This document shows, one piece after another, positions 23,427-34,319 of a stretch of DNA of 64,000 nucleotides. The DNA comes from Tenrec ecaudatus (lineage: Eukaryota > Chordata > Mammalia > Afrosoricida > Tenrecidae), in assembly GCF_050624435.1 (NCBI RefSeq), contig NC_134540.1, positions 22,842,001 to 22,906,000 on the forward strand, in the 5' to 3' direction. Both the position numbers and the translations under genes were made by a program. Numbering within the stretch: the first letter of the stretch is position 1; each line of letters opens with the position of its first letter. The notes beneath the pieces were generated by a model that made no database searches, was not told the DNA's origin, and was given only the letters and a program-made list of their open reading frames with translations.

Positions 23427-23908
23427 TGTCTGGAGCCATGAGGCCCGGCCATACTTGGAACTCATTAGCCTGAGCTCTGGGTATTCTTGTACCCAGCACT
23501 GCAGCCGTAAAGCTTGAGCAAACAAGGTGTGATGATCTTTAGTTAAGCACCTGTGTCCTGCCTGCATCCCCTTGATTGGGTAAAAGATTGTCCTCGCCCG
23601 CGCCTGATTTACATAAACATGCCACTCCACAACGTACCTGGTTGAAGACTGTAAGCGGTTACTGACTCACGGGCAGGGAGCGCTCCCCTGAACTCCCTGA
23701 TTGGCCTGTTGCCAAAGTAGCCTAATTTGCATGTGCGGCGGATGCTTCCCCCCCCCCCCCTGCTGGCTGATATAAGCTGTAACTCTTTGTTCATTAAACA
23801 AGACTTGATCAGGATACTGTCTTGACTTCATTCTCCGTGCCTCTTGTACCCCTCCAATTCCCACTCTCTCCTCCAGGATCCACGTTGAAGTTCCCGCGGG
23901 ACGGGACA
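23427..23908 (+). mobile_element. Solo LTR of an endogenous retrovirus-like element
   Basis: 482 bp beginning TGTCTGGAG and ending GGGACGGGACA (TG...CA ends). It is flanked by the 6-bp direct repeat gtcccc (23421-23426 and 23909-23914), and removing it restores the L1-B sequence. TATAA at 23771-23775 and ATTAAA at 23793-23798 give a plus orientation. There is no internal gag/pol/env, so it is a solo LTR. The 6-bp duplication favours a class II (betaretrovirus-like) element. It is a non-coding relic. Confidence 0.88.
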
Positions 23909-24848
23909 GTCCCCCAGGGAGGAGGTCATATGTAGATCCTTGTATTTCTTATGACATAGTTCTGCTCAACACTCAGTCCCATGAAGAGATAGCGGAAGAT
24001 ATCGATGTTACAGCAAAGTGTGGTGAAGAAACTAAGTGGGGACCAGCTATCAGAAGGAATAGTTCCTGGGGTCTTAAAGGCTTCTCTTCAAATACACAAC
24101 CATCTAAGTGAGGTGTCGATGTGATCCAAGGATTAAACATAACTCAATCCACATCGAGAAGAGGGAATGGCATCAGAGCTTAAATTGTCAATATCTGGTT
24201 TGCAGGGGGCTGTGGATAGAGTAGAAGCACAAACTCCACTTGCAAGGTCCACACATGGATTAAGTCTCTGGTGAACTCCCTCTGATTCTACTTGAAGGAT
24301 GTGAATAACCCCATTATCAGACAGAGAACATTGTGAAGTCAATTATGGCAGATGTAATTAGGTCAAAATAGAATATCTTATCATTTGATCTCCCATTTGA
24401 CCTTTTTAAAGCTGTTTGGCTTTAGGAAGAGAAGGGGAAGTGCACATGGATTAGGCCCCTGGTGAACCCCCTTGACCATGGACTAGGAATACCAACAGCC
24501 TTGATAACATGCAGAAGGCAGTGAAAACGTGTATTGTTACAGATGCAGTTAGGTTAAAATTTAGCACCTTATCGTTGGTCTCCCTTAGGATCTGTTTCAG
24601 TTGTCTCTAAATTTTACTGTTTTCTGCTTTCTTTTTATCTGTTGAGGTTTTTTTTATCTTTCACGTTGTTCTTCTTGTTAGTTTTTCTTTGGTTGGTTGG
24701 TTGGTTTTTAATCTCTTCCTGTATATGAAATCCAGGTGGTAAATCTATAGGGACACAAACTGGACTAATGGTTCCTTGGGGATGTGGCAGAGAAGGTTGA
24801 AGGGAAATAGGCAGCTAACAATGATGTGTACAAGCATGAAGAAATGTT

Positions 24849-25555
24849 ACCAGCCTATGTGATCAGGAGGTGTCAATAGGATCAGGTATCTGGCATCAAA
24901 GAACAAAAAATCATATCATTGTGAATGAGGGGGAGTGCAGAGTGAAGACCCAAAGCCCTTCTGTAGGCAACTGGACATCCCTGTACAGAAGGAGCGCGGG
25001 GAGGAGACAAGCCAGTCAGGGTGCTGTATAGCACCAATGAAACATACAATTTTCCTCTAGTTCTTTAATGCTTCCTCCCCCCTACCACCACCCAACTACC
25101 ATGATCCCAATTCTACCTTACAAACCCAGCTAGATCAGAGGATGTGCACTGCTACAGATCAGAGCAGGAAACACAGGATATTCAGGACAGATAAACACCT
25201 CAGGACCAATAATGAGAGTAGAGATACCAGGTGGGTAAGGGGAAGGTGGGGGAGAAAGGGGAAACTGATCATAATGATCTATATATAACCCCCTCCCTAG
25301 TGGACAGACAACAGAAAAGTGGGTGAAGGGAGAATTGGACAGTGTCAGACATGAAAAAATAATAATTTATAAATTATCAAGGGTTAGGGAGGGAGGGAGG
25401 GGAAAAATGAGGATTTGATACCAAGGGCTCAAGTAGAAATCAGATGTTTTGAGAATGATGATGGCAACAAATGTACAAATGTGCTTGACACATGGATGGG
25501 TGGATGAATAGTGATAAGAGTTGTATGAGCCCCCAATCAAATGATTTTAAAGAAA
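24849..25555 (+). repeat. L1-B 3' copy inserted in L1-A
   Basis: Starts within the module ('ccagcctatgtgatcaggag') and runs through 'tcctctagttctttaatgct', 'aataatttataaattatcaa', and 'agagttgtatgagcccccaa' plus A-rich tail. 'aaatgtt' at 24842-24848 and 25563-25569 looks like its target-site duplication. Confidence 0.88.
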
Positions 25556-25866
25556 AGAAAGTAAATGTTGTGAAACTGATGGTGGTGATGATTGTACAAC
25601 TCTTCTTCATGTGATTGAACTATTGAATTGTATGGTCTGTGCATTCTATGCCCCCCAAAAAATGGTTTTTAAAAAGTCAGAATCTGATATATATATTTGA
25701 TAAATAACAGTCGCTAACATTGTTTAGTCTGAGTAAGTGCTGGGCATTGTTCTAAAAGGGCTTACATGGACACCGTGTTACCACTTTGCATGGACATCAT
25801 GTTACATGCATGCCAGTGCACCTGTGAAGAATGTTGAAATGGAAAATGGTTTGCTGCATCCCTATG

Positions 25867-25868
<2 letters not shown>

Positions 25869-25901
<33 letters not shown>
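25869..25901. repeat. (CA)n microsatellite
   Basis: About 16 uninterrupted CA units. Confidence 0.95.
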
Positions 25902-25904
<3 letters not shown>

Positions 25905-25905
25905 T

Positions 25906-26417
25906 CCTCTGAGTTACCAAAGAATGATCCCCTTCTGAAAGGCACTTGCAAGTTTAACCTGGTTGGTTCTGATCACTTCTTAACCTTGTAGTCCAACGAG
26001 CTCTTTCCAGCATTGACCACTGGACTTAGGACACTGGACCTCTGAGAGAGAAGGGACGCTGCAAGGACAAACCGGGGTGCGTCTGCTTGCCCTTACCAGC
26101 CCTGCACTCAGAGAAGACCACGGTCCAGCAGACATTTGTGGAAGGCAAACAAACAGGCGATGCCGTCAGAGCACAGCGAGTGGACTATTGCCAGGTTAGA
26201 GGGGATGGCAAAGGCTTTGCCAATGATTGTACCTCAGGCCCAAACCAGCCACGTTCGTTCACACATAACATTATCAGGTATTGAAGAATATAAAGGACTT
26301 TGACAGCTGGTAACATTATATGTGAACTCTTAGAGATAACACTTTCTAGGATCTAGAAAAATATTATCTCAACAGTGCTTCTCAAAGACAACCCCCCAGG
26401 GGACATTTAGCAATGTC
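25906..26417. other. Intergenic, no gene recognised
   Basis: A few short frames; no repeat or motif recognised. Confidence 0.45.
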
Positions 26418-26592
26418 TGGGCTACGTAAGCACTGAGCTGCTAGCCACAAGATCAGTGGTTCAAACCCACCAGCCTCTCCATTCCCTTAAGAATTTAAAG
26501 GCTCAGAAACCAAAGGGGTGGTTCTACCCCATCCTATAGGGTCGCTATGAGCCAAAATAGTTTTGATGACACAGAGTTGAGTTGGAGACTTT
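26418..26592 (+). repeat. AfroSINE
   Basis: 'ctagccacaagatcagtggt', 'ctatagggtcgctatgagcc', and the 3' end 'gatgacacagagttgagttg'. Confidence 0.8.
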
Positions 26593-26604
26593 TTTTTACA
26601 TTTG

Positions 26605-27250
26605 TACTGGCACCTAATCCACATATCGTACAATTCAATAGTTCAATCGTTCAATCAGCTCAAGAAGAATTGTACAATCATGACCACAATTAATTTTGGA
26701 ATCTATCCCTCCTCCCCATGGTTAAATCATATTTAAAATGAGTCGTGTAATCACAATCAGTTCTAGTGCTTCCTCCCCACAACCCCCTTCATTGTTTACT
26801 CCGGAAATCCCCTCACCCTCCTGATTTCCCACCTCCACCCCCACGTCCCTATAAACTCTTGCATCAGTTATTATCTCTATGCACCCACTCCTTCTGTGCC
26901 CCACAAATTGGGAAACCCCATAGAAACAATCAAAAACAAAAGTGAAATCCAGTGGTAAGGATGAAATAATAATATAGAAATTAAAATACAAATAATGAGC
27001 AAGCAAGAAAAGACCCCCCTCAGTGTTTAACAAGCCAAGGAAGACACTCCGGTCACGGTAGAGACATTTTCTTAAGGAAGGCTGTTTCGGTAAAGGCTAA
27101 TGCAGGCCCACAGCTCAGGGTCGGTAGACAGTCAGGAGCGTCTTCCATCCCCAGCAGCTCCTCTCTTGAGGCAACAGCAGTCTAGTTTCACCCTCTGATC
27201 TTCAGGGGAGACAGTTTTAGTTGTAGACTTCCGGGGGTGAAGCTACTAGC
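26605..27250 (-). repeat. L1-A-like 3' end; the distal part is uncertain
   Basis: 'gtacaattcaatagttcaat', 'gaagaattgtacaatcatga' and 'ccacaattaattttggaatc' (26630-26715) are the reverse L1-A tail. The A-rich stretch 26930-27010 and the sequence after it may be its upstream part. Confidence 0.55.
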
Positions 27251-28093
27251 ATTTCATGGGTCCAGGCCAGTGTGCTCCTCAATATCGACAATGCCCGAGC
27301 CTCCCCTCACCCCCCCACCTCCACCCCCCCCACTCCACCACCACCACCCCGCTCCCCATATACACACTGAGCTGAGCTGCCCCTAATGTCAATGCTGAGG
27401 AAACCAAACCCGGAGCTGCACAAAGTGACTTCTTTATTCCCAAGGAGCTCACGTACGTGGTCTGGGAAGAATGTGGGCGCATGTTTGTGCCCAGTTGGAC
27501 TCTCTAAGACAGACAAGGCCAGAACAAATTGCTAAGAGACTGCTCGTCTGCATTATTATATCGGTTTGCTTGCAAATACTTTCTGTTTAATTCCACCTGG
27601 ATGGCTTGGTCTTGGGGTCCTGCAGAAAATCTACTCACTTTCCTTCCATACTGAGGCAGAACGGATTGAAAAAGCCATCTTTCTGAATGAGCATCCAGCT
27701 TGGGGCTCAGGTGGCTTATTTATCTTAGTTATATAAATTCTTAATTATATAAATCACCTGTAAAGAGTGTTGTCAGGAGTTTTAAAACTTCTGAACTGCT
27801 GCCTTCAACAGGTAAGTGTTCTACATTCTTTGAGCTCTCAAGGCCAATGCTGAGTAATAAGAGAGCACTGGAAAGGGTTGGGGTTAGAGTCTCTGGCCTG
27901 GAGACAGACTCTCTATGTCCCCTTGGCAGTAAAAGAAGCTCTCCTCCCTGTTGCCTGGCCTGTGAGGGAGGACTTGACTGTGCCCAGCAGCTCTTCCCTG
28001 AATTATTCTGTTCCGGTCTTTCCATTTCATAACTGGGCTTCTCCTCCAGTGGTGAGTTTATCCACGTATTGCACGTCAATTATATCGTAATAA
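27251..28093. other. Intergenic; C-rich low-complexity patch, no gene
   Basis: Contains a C/A-rich run (27304-27355). The frame of 112 codons at 27741-28079 (minus) has no motif. Confidence 0.45.
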
Positions 28094-28256
28094 AAGAACC
28101 CCTGGTGGTGCAGTGGTTAAGCACTTCTAACTTACCAATGGCTCCTTGGGAGAGAAGACCTTGCAATCTTTTCCCGAATGAACGGCAGCCTCGGAAAGCC
28201 CCCTCTTCCTGCAGGGTCACTATGTAGAGTCTGAATGGACTGGATAACACATCACA
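28094..28256 (+). repeat. AfroSINE, internally deleted
   Basis: Very clean head 'acccctggtggtgcagtggt' followed by 'taagcacttctaacttacca', then a shortened body and 'gggtcactatgtagagtctg'. Confidence 0.85.
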
Positions 28257-28904
28257 GCCACGGCTGTCTCAGAAGACCGATCACAGCCAGCGTAGGAGCT
28301 GTGGGGGACTCTCTTGGGCAGGACGCAGATAATTCCCTGTGAGGAGTTCCTAAACCGGAAGGCCAGCCTCATGTTCGGCCACAATCTATTGTCTTCCTCT
28401 CAATTAACCATATATAATACAAGGAACGCGTAATGTTTTAGCATTTCCCACAGGAATAAGTGGGGGGCTGGTGAAAGGCTCTCATGTGCTCAGTAGGGCA
28501 GGGGCCCTTCTTTGGACATGGAAGCTGGCTATAAAGAATGACTTCTAGACCTGGAGCTAGGCAGCAATCCTTTAAGGAGCCACCCATTCACTAGCTGGTG
28601 CGGTTGGGGGAAAGGACTGGGCATGCGCAGTTCAGCCACTTCTCCTTGGGAGCCTTGTAGTCCCAGGCAGGGCGTTCGCGGGCACTCTGTCCCAGAGGAC
28701 ATGGAAGTGGCTGAGGGAGGGACAAGAGTCAGGGCGCTTCTTCCAACCTCAGGACGAAGACCACCCATTTGCCCAAATGCTTTATCAGAGTTGAAACTCA
28801 CAACCAGGCTTTCTCCTTCACTTCCGTCTCCCCCTTCTCTTCTTTCGTAATTGTTCTGGATGTATGTGGGAGGAAGCAGGAGGAAGATGCGACGTTCTGT
28901 ACCT
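28257..28904. other. Intergenic, no gene recognised
   Basis: Opposing frames at 28529-28850 have no motif. No repeat recognised. Confidence 0.4.
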
Positions 28905-29014
28905 GTATAGATGAATAGCCTCGGAAACGCACAGGGGTGGTTCAGTTCTGTCTTAGAGCGTCCATATGAGTCAGAATTGACTCGGTGGCTGTGTGTGTGT
29001 GTGTGTGTGTGTGT
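28905..29014 (+). repeat. AfroSINE 3' half with (TG)n
   Basis: 'aacgcacaggggtggttcag', 'catatgagtcagaattgact', then TG repeats at 28989-29014 where the T-rich SINE tail would be. Confidence 0.75.
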
Positions 29015-29227
29015 TACATAGCATAGCTTACTATCTAAACTGTTTTAAATGCACAATTCCGTGAATGAGTTCCATTCATAGTGCTGTACAACCATCACCA
29101 CCATCTTGTATTTCAAGAATTTTTCATCTCAAACAGAAACTCCATACCCCTGAAAAGTTTATTCCAAATTCCACACTTTCTAGCCCCTGGTAAGCTTTAT
29201 TCTACTTGCTGTCTCTGTTTCAATGAG

Positions 29228-29281
29228 AAGCAGGAGGAGGAGGAGGAGGAGGAGGAGGAAGAGGAGGAGGAGGAGGAGAAG
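29228..29281. repeat. (AGG)n purine repeat
   Basis: About 15 AGG/GAG units with one interruption; polyglutamate or polyserine frames here are artefacts. Confidence 0.95.
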
Positions 29282-29282
29282 A

Positions 29283-29425
29283 CTTTCGATGAGATGGATT
29301 GACACAAAGGCAGCAACAATGGGCTCAAACATAACAGCAGGGTGAAAACTAGGTGGTGTTTTGGTCTGTTGTCCCTTGGATCACTGTGAGTCAGAGCCAC
29401 TTACCAGCGACCACACATGAGGCTG
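29283..29425 (+). repeat. RTE LINE 3' end
   Basis: 'gatgagatggattgacacaa', 'gcagcaacaatgggctcaaa', 'cactgtgagtcagagccact', matching the complement of the RTE fragments at 14.6 and 34.6 kb. Confidence 0.7.
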
Positions 29426-29692
29426 TGTTTGCCTGTTCTGGATGTTTGCTATAAGTGGAATCATTCCAAAAGAAGGAACAAATATTATCACCTTCTTTGG
29501 AATTCAAAGGTGTAGGCTCATTATAAAGAAAAATCATAAAAAAGAATTAAGGCTTTTTTTTTGTTCTTTGCCTGCATTGTTCCGTTCAGTGTAGATTGTA
29601 AGATAGAAAGAATGAACATACACCTGGTTTAAAATAACAAACAAGCTTCACTTGTCTTCATTCAATAGAATCTTTTTTATGTTTTGTTTTTA

Positions 29693-29768
29693 TAAAAAAA
29701 TAAATCCTTTTATTGGGAGCTCTTACAGCTCTTATAATAATCCATATATCAATTGTAGCAAGCATTTT
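29693..29768 (-). repeat. L1-B extreme 3' end
   Basis: 'ccttttattgggagctctta' then 'cagctcttataataatccat' and 'atatcaattgtagcaagcat'. Confidence 0.8.
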
Positions 29769-30879
29769 TTATGTTTCATGGATGAAATATCAGAAAATTT
29801 GCAGCTGCACTTTCACTTATGAATTATCGTAAGGGGTGGTCCCTGTCCACAGATGAATTCTGAATAATTAAGGAATGCTGAACGCCACCAGCCACCGACG
29901 GTCTCGAGCGTAGGTGACAATGTGAGTCCAATTTCCATCGTAGCTAACACTTTACTGTGCGCTGTGCGCAAATGATTTGAACATAACATTTCTGTCTCCA
30001 ATAAAACTCTTCCATTGTTTGAGGGTGTTTTTTGTTGTTGTTTTTATTTCTGGGTTGTTTTTTCCCTCCTGCTAAAAGCACAAGCCTGAGGAGAGAAAAC
30101 ATCTAATTTTAATGTAATAGTAAATCCCAAGGCAGTACAGCTGTTTGGTTTTGGTTGTTTAGCTCAGCTGTTTTATTCCGAGAAAAGCCCAGCTGCCTTT
30201 TGATGTTGCCTGTTATTCAAGACTGTCCTTGACGGGGTTTCAATGTAGGAGAGAGAGTGCAGCAGGCCACGCTCGGCCCAGCTTCCTCTATTGCTACAGA
30301 GCTGTTTCTTAGCCCTGTTCTCTCATTTCAACATCAGCTAATGCAAGTTCCTTCCCTTGTATGGGGTCTTTCTCTCCAGAATTCTGCCCCTCAGAGCAAG
30401 CAGCTTCTCGGTGGATGTGTACATTCAAACTTTTTTTTTAAGACAAGTTTTGAGATACTGTGATACAACATAAGATGACATAGCTAGACAATATAAGGAA
30501 ATTATTAATTTTTTAAGTTTAAAAAAGTAGTCTGGTGGTTACTTTCTAGCTTTCTCCTATGTGATCCTCATTTTAGAGATACATCAGGAGTAAGATGATA
30601 TGACCTCTGAGATTTGCTATCCGGGAGAACAGGGGGAAGGCTGGGGTGGGGCGGACACAGAGGTCATTTAAGGTGGGTGGTATGTTGGTCACTGTGAAGA
30701 GCCAGATCAAGGGTGACTGAGAAGAGTGTTCGTGAAGCCATTCCCTCTGCTTTCGTGTTTGTTTGGAAACTTAGAATAGCCTATAACGTTACAAACCCAC
30801 TCATTGAAAAGATAATGCATGGTTCTATATCGATCCTTCAGCTCCACATCTCACGCTTGTACACACTTATGTATAAAGA
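29769..30879. other. Intergenic, no gene recognised
   Basis: AT-rich sequence with T-rich runs; no coding or repeat pattern recognised. Confidence 0.45.
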
Positions 30880-31015
30880 TGTCCCTGCGGCAGTGACACA
30901 GTGGGTGTGTACAGGGCCTCAAACAGCAATTGCAGGGAGGGCCAAGGACTCGACTATATTTCGTCCTGTTACCGATAGGGTACTAGGAGTTGGATCCAGA
31001 TTGATGGCCCCTCTC
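30880..31015 (+). repeat. Diverged AfroSINE
   Basis: A weak head ('ctgcggcagtgacacagtgg') and 'ccaaggactcgactatattt'. The 136-codon frame over this SINE and the next LINE is an artefact. Confidence 0.4.
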
Positions 31016-31019
31016 ACCA

Positions 31020-31138
31020 CAACAATGGCTTTTGAGAATGATGATGGCAACAAATGTACAAATGTGCTCAACACCATGGATGGATGGATGGATTGTGGTA
31101 AGAACTGTAAGAGCGTCCAATAAAATGATTTTTAAAAT
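31020..31138 (+). repeat. L1-B 3' end (gatggcaac variant)
   Basis: 'gagaatgatgatggcaacaa', 'atgtacaaatgtgctcaaca', 'gtccaataaaatgattttta'. Confidence 0.85.
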
Positions 31139-32260
31139 GGCAATGTAATAGCAAAAAAAAGGAACTTGTATTAATTTCCACAATATTGGGAGTGGGGAGT
31201 GATAGTAAATTAACTATAAGGCATTCAACTCTCCTGCTCCACCTAGTTGGATTTCCTATGTAAACTCCCCTCCATAACTCCCTGGATGCTACAGCCCAGC
31301 TGTGAGATCCTGGTGACAAAGGAGGAGCTTCTGGGCCCACCCCCTGAAAGCATGAGGGGTCTCTTGTCTTTGTGTGGACCCAGGAGCTATGCCTGCAGGA
31401 ATTGTCTTTGAGCCACCTGCCCCAGGGCTGGCTGGGAAGCTATGGGTCTCCTGGAAGCGCCACAGGTAAGGCCTCATTATCTCCTGAGTATCTCAGCTAG
31501 AACTGTGTTTCCTTAATTTAGAGTTAGTCACTTTAGGAAAATGTCCACCGAGGTGAGAAGAGACTACAGTTAGAAGGACCATGAATGACATTCCAAGGAG
31601 ATCTTGAAATGGATGGAAGTCTGGCCACTCACTGAGAGCGCCTCAGCACCATGCCAAGCCCGTGCAAGGAGAGTCAATCATCTACCTGGAAATCTTATGG
31701 ATAACTTTACCAACAATCCCATGACTCAGAGTAAGAGTGGGCTGACAAACACAGGATGACATCACCATTTCCTGGCTCAGGAAGTCTCTTCAAGCGGGGA
31801 GGAGAGGGCCAGGGGCAGGTAAAGAAGATCAAAGGCCCGGGATCATCCCCCACTTTCCCTTTATTCTTGTCTCCCCTTTAGGGAGAGTCACAAAGAATGT
31901 ACTGCTCATTCTTTTCCTACAGGGACTTATCTGAGATGGATAAGACAAGTTAGTGGATCCAGCACAACCTACGCTTGGCGGCTCTGATCTGCCACCATTC
32001 CTGTAAAGGACAATCAAGGTCTGCTCGTCTTTCTTTCTCCAAGAAGATAAATCCGCCCACAGCTTTCTTATCAGGCTTACCTGCAACTCTCACCAGGTCC
32101 AGGCTGGCAGTACCCTGGGATCGGCACCCATTCCAAAGGGAAGTCTGAAAAGCACGTCTAGAGGAACTGAAAATTGTCTCTTGGTTCAGATTTTTTAAGT
32201 TCTTGACACTGACAGTCTTCACTGCATGTACAGCGAGTCTCCTGACTCTTTTTTTTAAGT
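31139..32260. other. Intergenic, no gene recognised
   Basis: Frames of up to 90 codons on minus at 31829-32222 have no motif. No repeat recognised. Confidence 0.45.
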
Positions 32261-32264
32261 TTCA

Positions 32265-32345
32265 TTGACTTATAATTCACACACTGTACAATTGAATCGT
32301 TTAAACATAGTTAAAAGAGTTGTGCAATCACGAGTCTCCTGACTT
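32265..32345 (-). repeat. Short L1M-like fragment
   Basis: 'cattgacttataattcacac', 'tgtacaattgaatcg' and 'agttgtgcaatcacgag' follow the reverse end of an old L1 tail. Confidence 0.5.
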
Positions 32346-32584
32346 GACATCAACAAGGAGTCGAAATCAGGACTTCCAGCTCTGTCTCTTACCAGTGATG
32401 ATTACAGGAAGTACAATAAGGGGCTTCACCTTCCTGAGCATTATTTCCCAATAAAAAAATTGCAGTACAGGGTCCCTAGTTGCTTGTTCCAGCAACGTTT
32501 CTCTGCTCTCCTAGTCACTGTTCATTTTGTTAACTGTGATTCACTGTGTCTGTGATCATGATGTGACGGTCACACATCCATGTC

Positions 32585-32895
32585 AGTTGGCTCATGTTGC
32601 TGTAACAAGCACTGTCACAAGTGAGCGGCTTTAAAGAACAGGAATTTATTCGCACAGTTTTGGAGGCGTGAAGTGCACTTCGATGCTTCGGTTCCATGGG
32701 AGAGTCTGTTTTTGTTAGTAACTCCAAAGCCCCTGGGTTTCTTTGGTCTTCTGTGGCATCTGTCGTCCCGAATGTGTGTCTTTGTGTCTTTTCTGGTCTT
32801 TTTATGGAGCAAAATGTAGTGCAGCTCTCTGCTCCCCTACATGGTCTTTAAGATTCAGCCTGGACTTGATGGGAGGGGAAGTGAGGCCCCAAGGG
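32585..32895 (+). repeat. MaLR-like LTR, first part
   Basis: 'tcatgttgctgtaacaagca', 'caggaatttattcgcacagt' and 'tttggaggcgtgaagtgcac' match a common old mammalian LTR pattern. The family call is tentative. It is interrupted by the L1-A copy that follows. Confidence 0.4.
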
Positions 32896-32899
32896 GTTG

Positions 32900-33750
32900 A
32901 TTGATAAGGCTCTCTAACATGATGTGCCAAGGATGTGTCCTAGGTGAACCAGAGACATGGATAAACTGTAGGTGTATGAATGGATTCTGAACTTGCAGTT
33001 AACCCTAGCCCCATTCTAAGAATAATTAGTTCCTTTGATATGGCCCTGCTTGAGGCTCACCTTCATGAAGAGATCAGTGAAGCACTGGGTGCTTCAGGAA
33101 ATTGTAGCGAAGAAGCTAGATGGTACCCAGCTCTAAGAAAGCATAGTATCTGGGGTCTTAGACACTTCTCTTCAAACAAGCAGCCATCTCAGTGAGGTGT
33201 GCCAACAAAGTCCACATGGAAGAAGCACACCAGTTTCTGTGATTAAAGGATCAGGAATAATACAATCCAAATATAGAAGGAATGGTATCAGAGCTTAAAT
33301 TGTGAACACCTGGTTTGCATAAGGCTGTGGGTGAGAGCAGAAACTTGAATTCCATTTTCAGGGTCCACACATGGATTAAGCCTCAGATGAATCCCCTCGG
33401 ATCATACCTGAGGGACATGCATAGCTCTGTTGTTAGACAGAGAACACTGTAAATTCGATTGAGGTTTTTATTTGCTTCACTTTGTTATTGATGTTAGTTT
33501 TGCTTTGTGTTTTAATATGTTTCTGTACGTGAAATCGGGGGTAGACAAATCTATAGAAACAGTAGCTGGATTCATGGTTCCTTAGGGGCATGGCAGGGGA
33601 GGTTGGGGGGAACGCAGAGCCAATAACAATGAGTAGACAAATGAAGAAAATGTTCTAAAATGGATTGTGGTGGTGACTGTACAATTCTTCTTGATATGAC
33701 TAAACTGTTGAATTATATGATGTGTGAATAAATTATTTGGGGTGGGTGAG
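32900..33750 (+). repeat. L1-A 3' UTR copy (single-module form)
   Basis: 'taggtgaaccagagacatgg', 'agtatctggggtcttagaca', 'gtccacatggaagaagcaca', 'cagagcttaaattgtgaaca', 'tctatagaaacagtagctgg'. Only one of the two tandem modules seen at 24.25-24.6 kb is present. Confidence 0.85.
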
Positions 33751-33764
33751 AAACAGAATTTAAA

Positions 33765-33925
33765 GGTAATTAAGTTTAGGACCCACCATTCTCTGGTATG
33801 GCCTTGTTAGTAGAAATAACAAAGAAACCCCTATCTCCAAACAATGCCATAGTTACAGGAGGGCCAGGGACTTCAGCACATATTTTGAGGGTTTACAGTT
33901 CAGCTTATAACATAATAAACTTCTT
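33765..33925 (+). repeat. MaLR-like LTR, second part
   Basis: 'ggacccaccattctctggta', 'tggccttgttagtagaaata', and the end 'gttcagcttataacataata'. Continues 32585-32895 after the L1-A insertion. Confidence 0.4.
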
Positions 33926-34231
33926 GTAGGAATTTGGTTATGGAAAATAAACAAAATGCTAGTTTTTAAAAAAGACATTGTCACTCTCTTTGTTAGCCCT
34001 CAGGGTAAGGAGGGTCCATGTGTTTCAGCTCTTTTTCATCCCTGACTCACGTAGATCAAAGGAATACGGCCAGCAAATAAGGTCCTTGCTGCATCCAAAA
34101 GTTTCGTCCAGAACGTCAATGAATGGATCTTGTTTTACACCTCTGTAACCAAAGATGCCATCCAGAGCATTGGTTCTGTTGTACCAAAAATAAAGAACAG
34201 GTCCCCGAAATACGGTGGAGAAAGCCTGTGC

Positions 34232-34249
34232 GCTCTCTCTCTCTCTCTC

Positions 34250-34285
<36 letters not shown>
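34232..34285. repeat. (CT)n/(CA)n microsatellite
   Basis: Nine CT units followed by about 16 CA units. Confidence 0.95.
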
Positions 34286-34287
<2 letters not shown>

Positions 34288-34319
34288 CTTTTCAATCTAT
34301 TAACATTAAATTGATGATT

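Larger units (their letters stand above)
23144..23942 (-). repeat. L1-B 3' end inserted in L1-A, split by a solo LTR
   Basis: Reverse orientation with poly(T) at 23144-23158, then 'cattttattaggggctcata'. L1-B sequence runs to 23420 and resumes at 23915 ('cagggaggaggtcatatgta'). 'tatttctt' occurs on both sides (about 23136-23143 and 23943-23950) and is the likely target-site duplication. Confidence 0.88.
22980..25680 (+). repeat. L1-A 3' UTR copy carrying two L1-B insertions and an LTR
   Basis: Host segments are 22980-23143, 23943-24848 and 25556-25680. They align with 32900-33750 ('aaggtgaaccagagacat', 'cctagccccaatcc', 'gaagagatagcggaagat', 'tctggggtcttaaagg', 'catggattaagtctctggtg') and end with 'gattgaactattgaattgta'. 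Two modules of about 185 bp are in tandem at 24250-24600. Confidence 0.85.
29015..29480 (-). repeat. Old L1M-type LINE fragment, interrupted
   Basis: Reverse L1M tail ('ctgtacaaccatcaccacca', 'ttttcatctcaaacagaaac', 'tctagcccctggtaagc'), resuming at 29427 with 'tgtttgcctgttctggatgt' and 'ataagtggaatcattcc'. It is interrupted by a purine repeat and an RTE end. Confidence 0.7.

Noticed and set aside
23427-23908. Full provirus at the LTR
   Set aside because: Only one LTR between the two copies of the target duplication; no internal sequence.
29197-29400. Poly-Ser and poly-Glu frames
   Set aside because: Products of the (AGG)n repeat at 29228-29281.
30713-31123. 136-codon plus-strand frame
   Set aside because: Runs through a diverged SINE and an L1-B tail.
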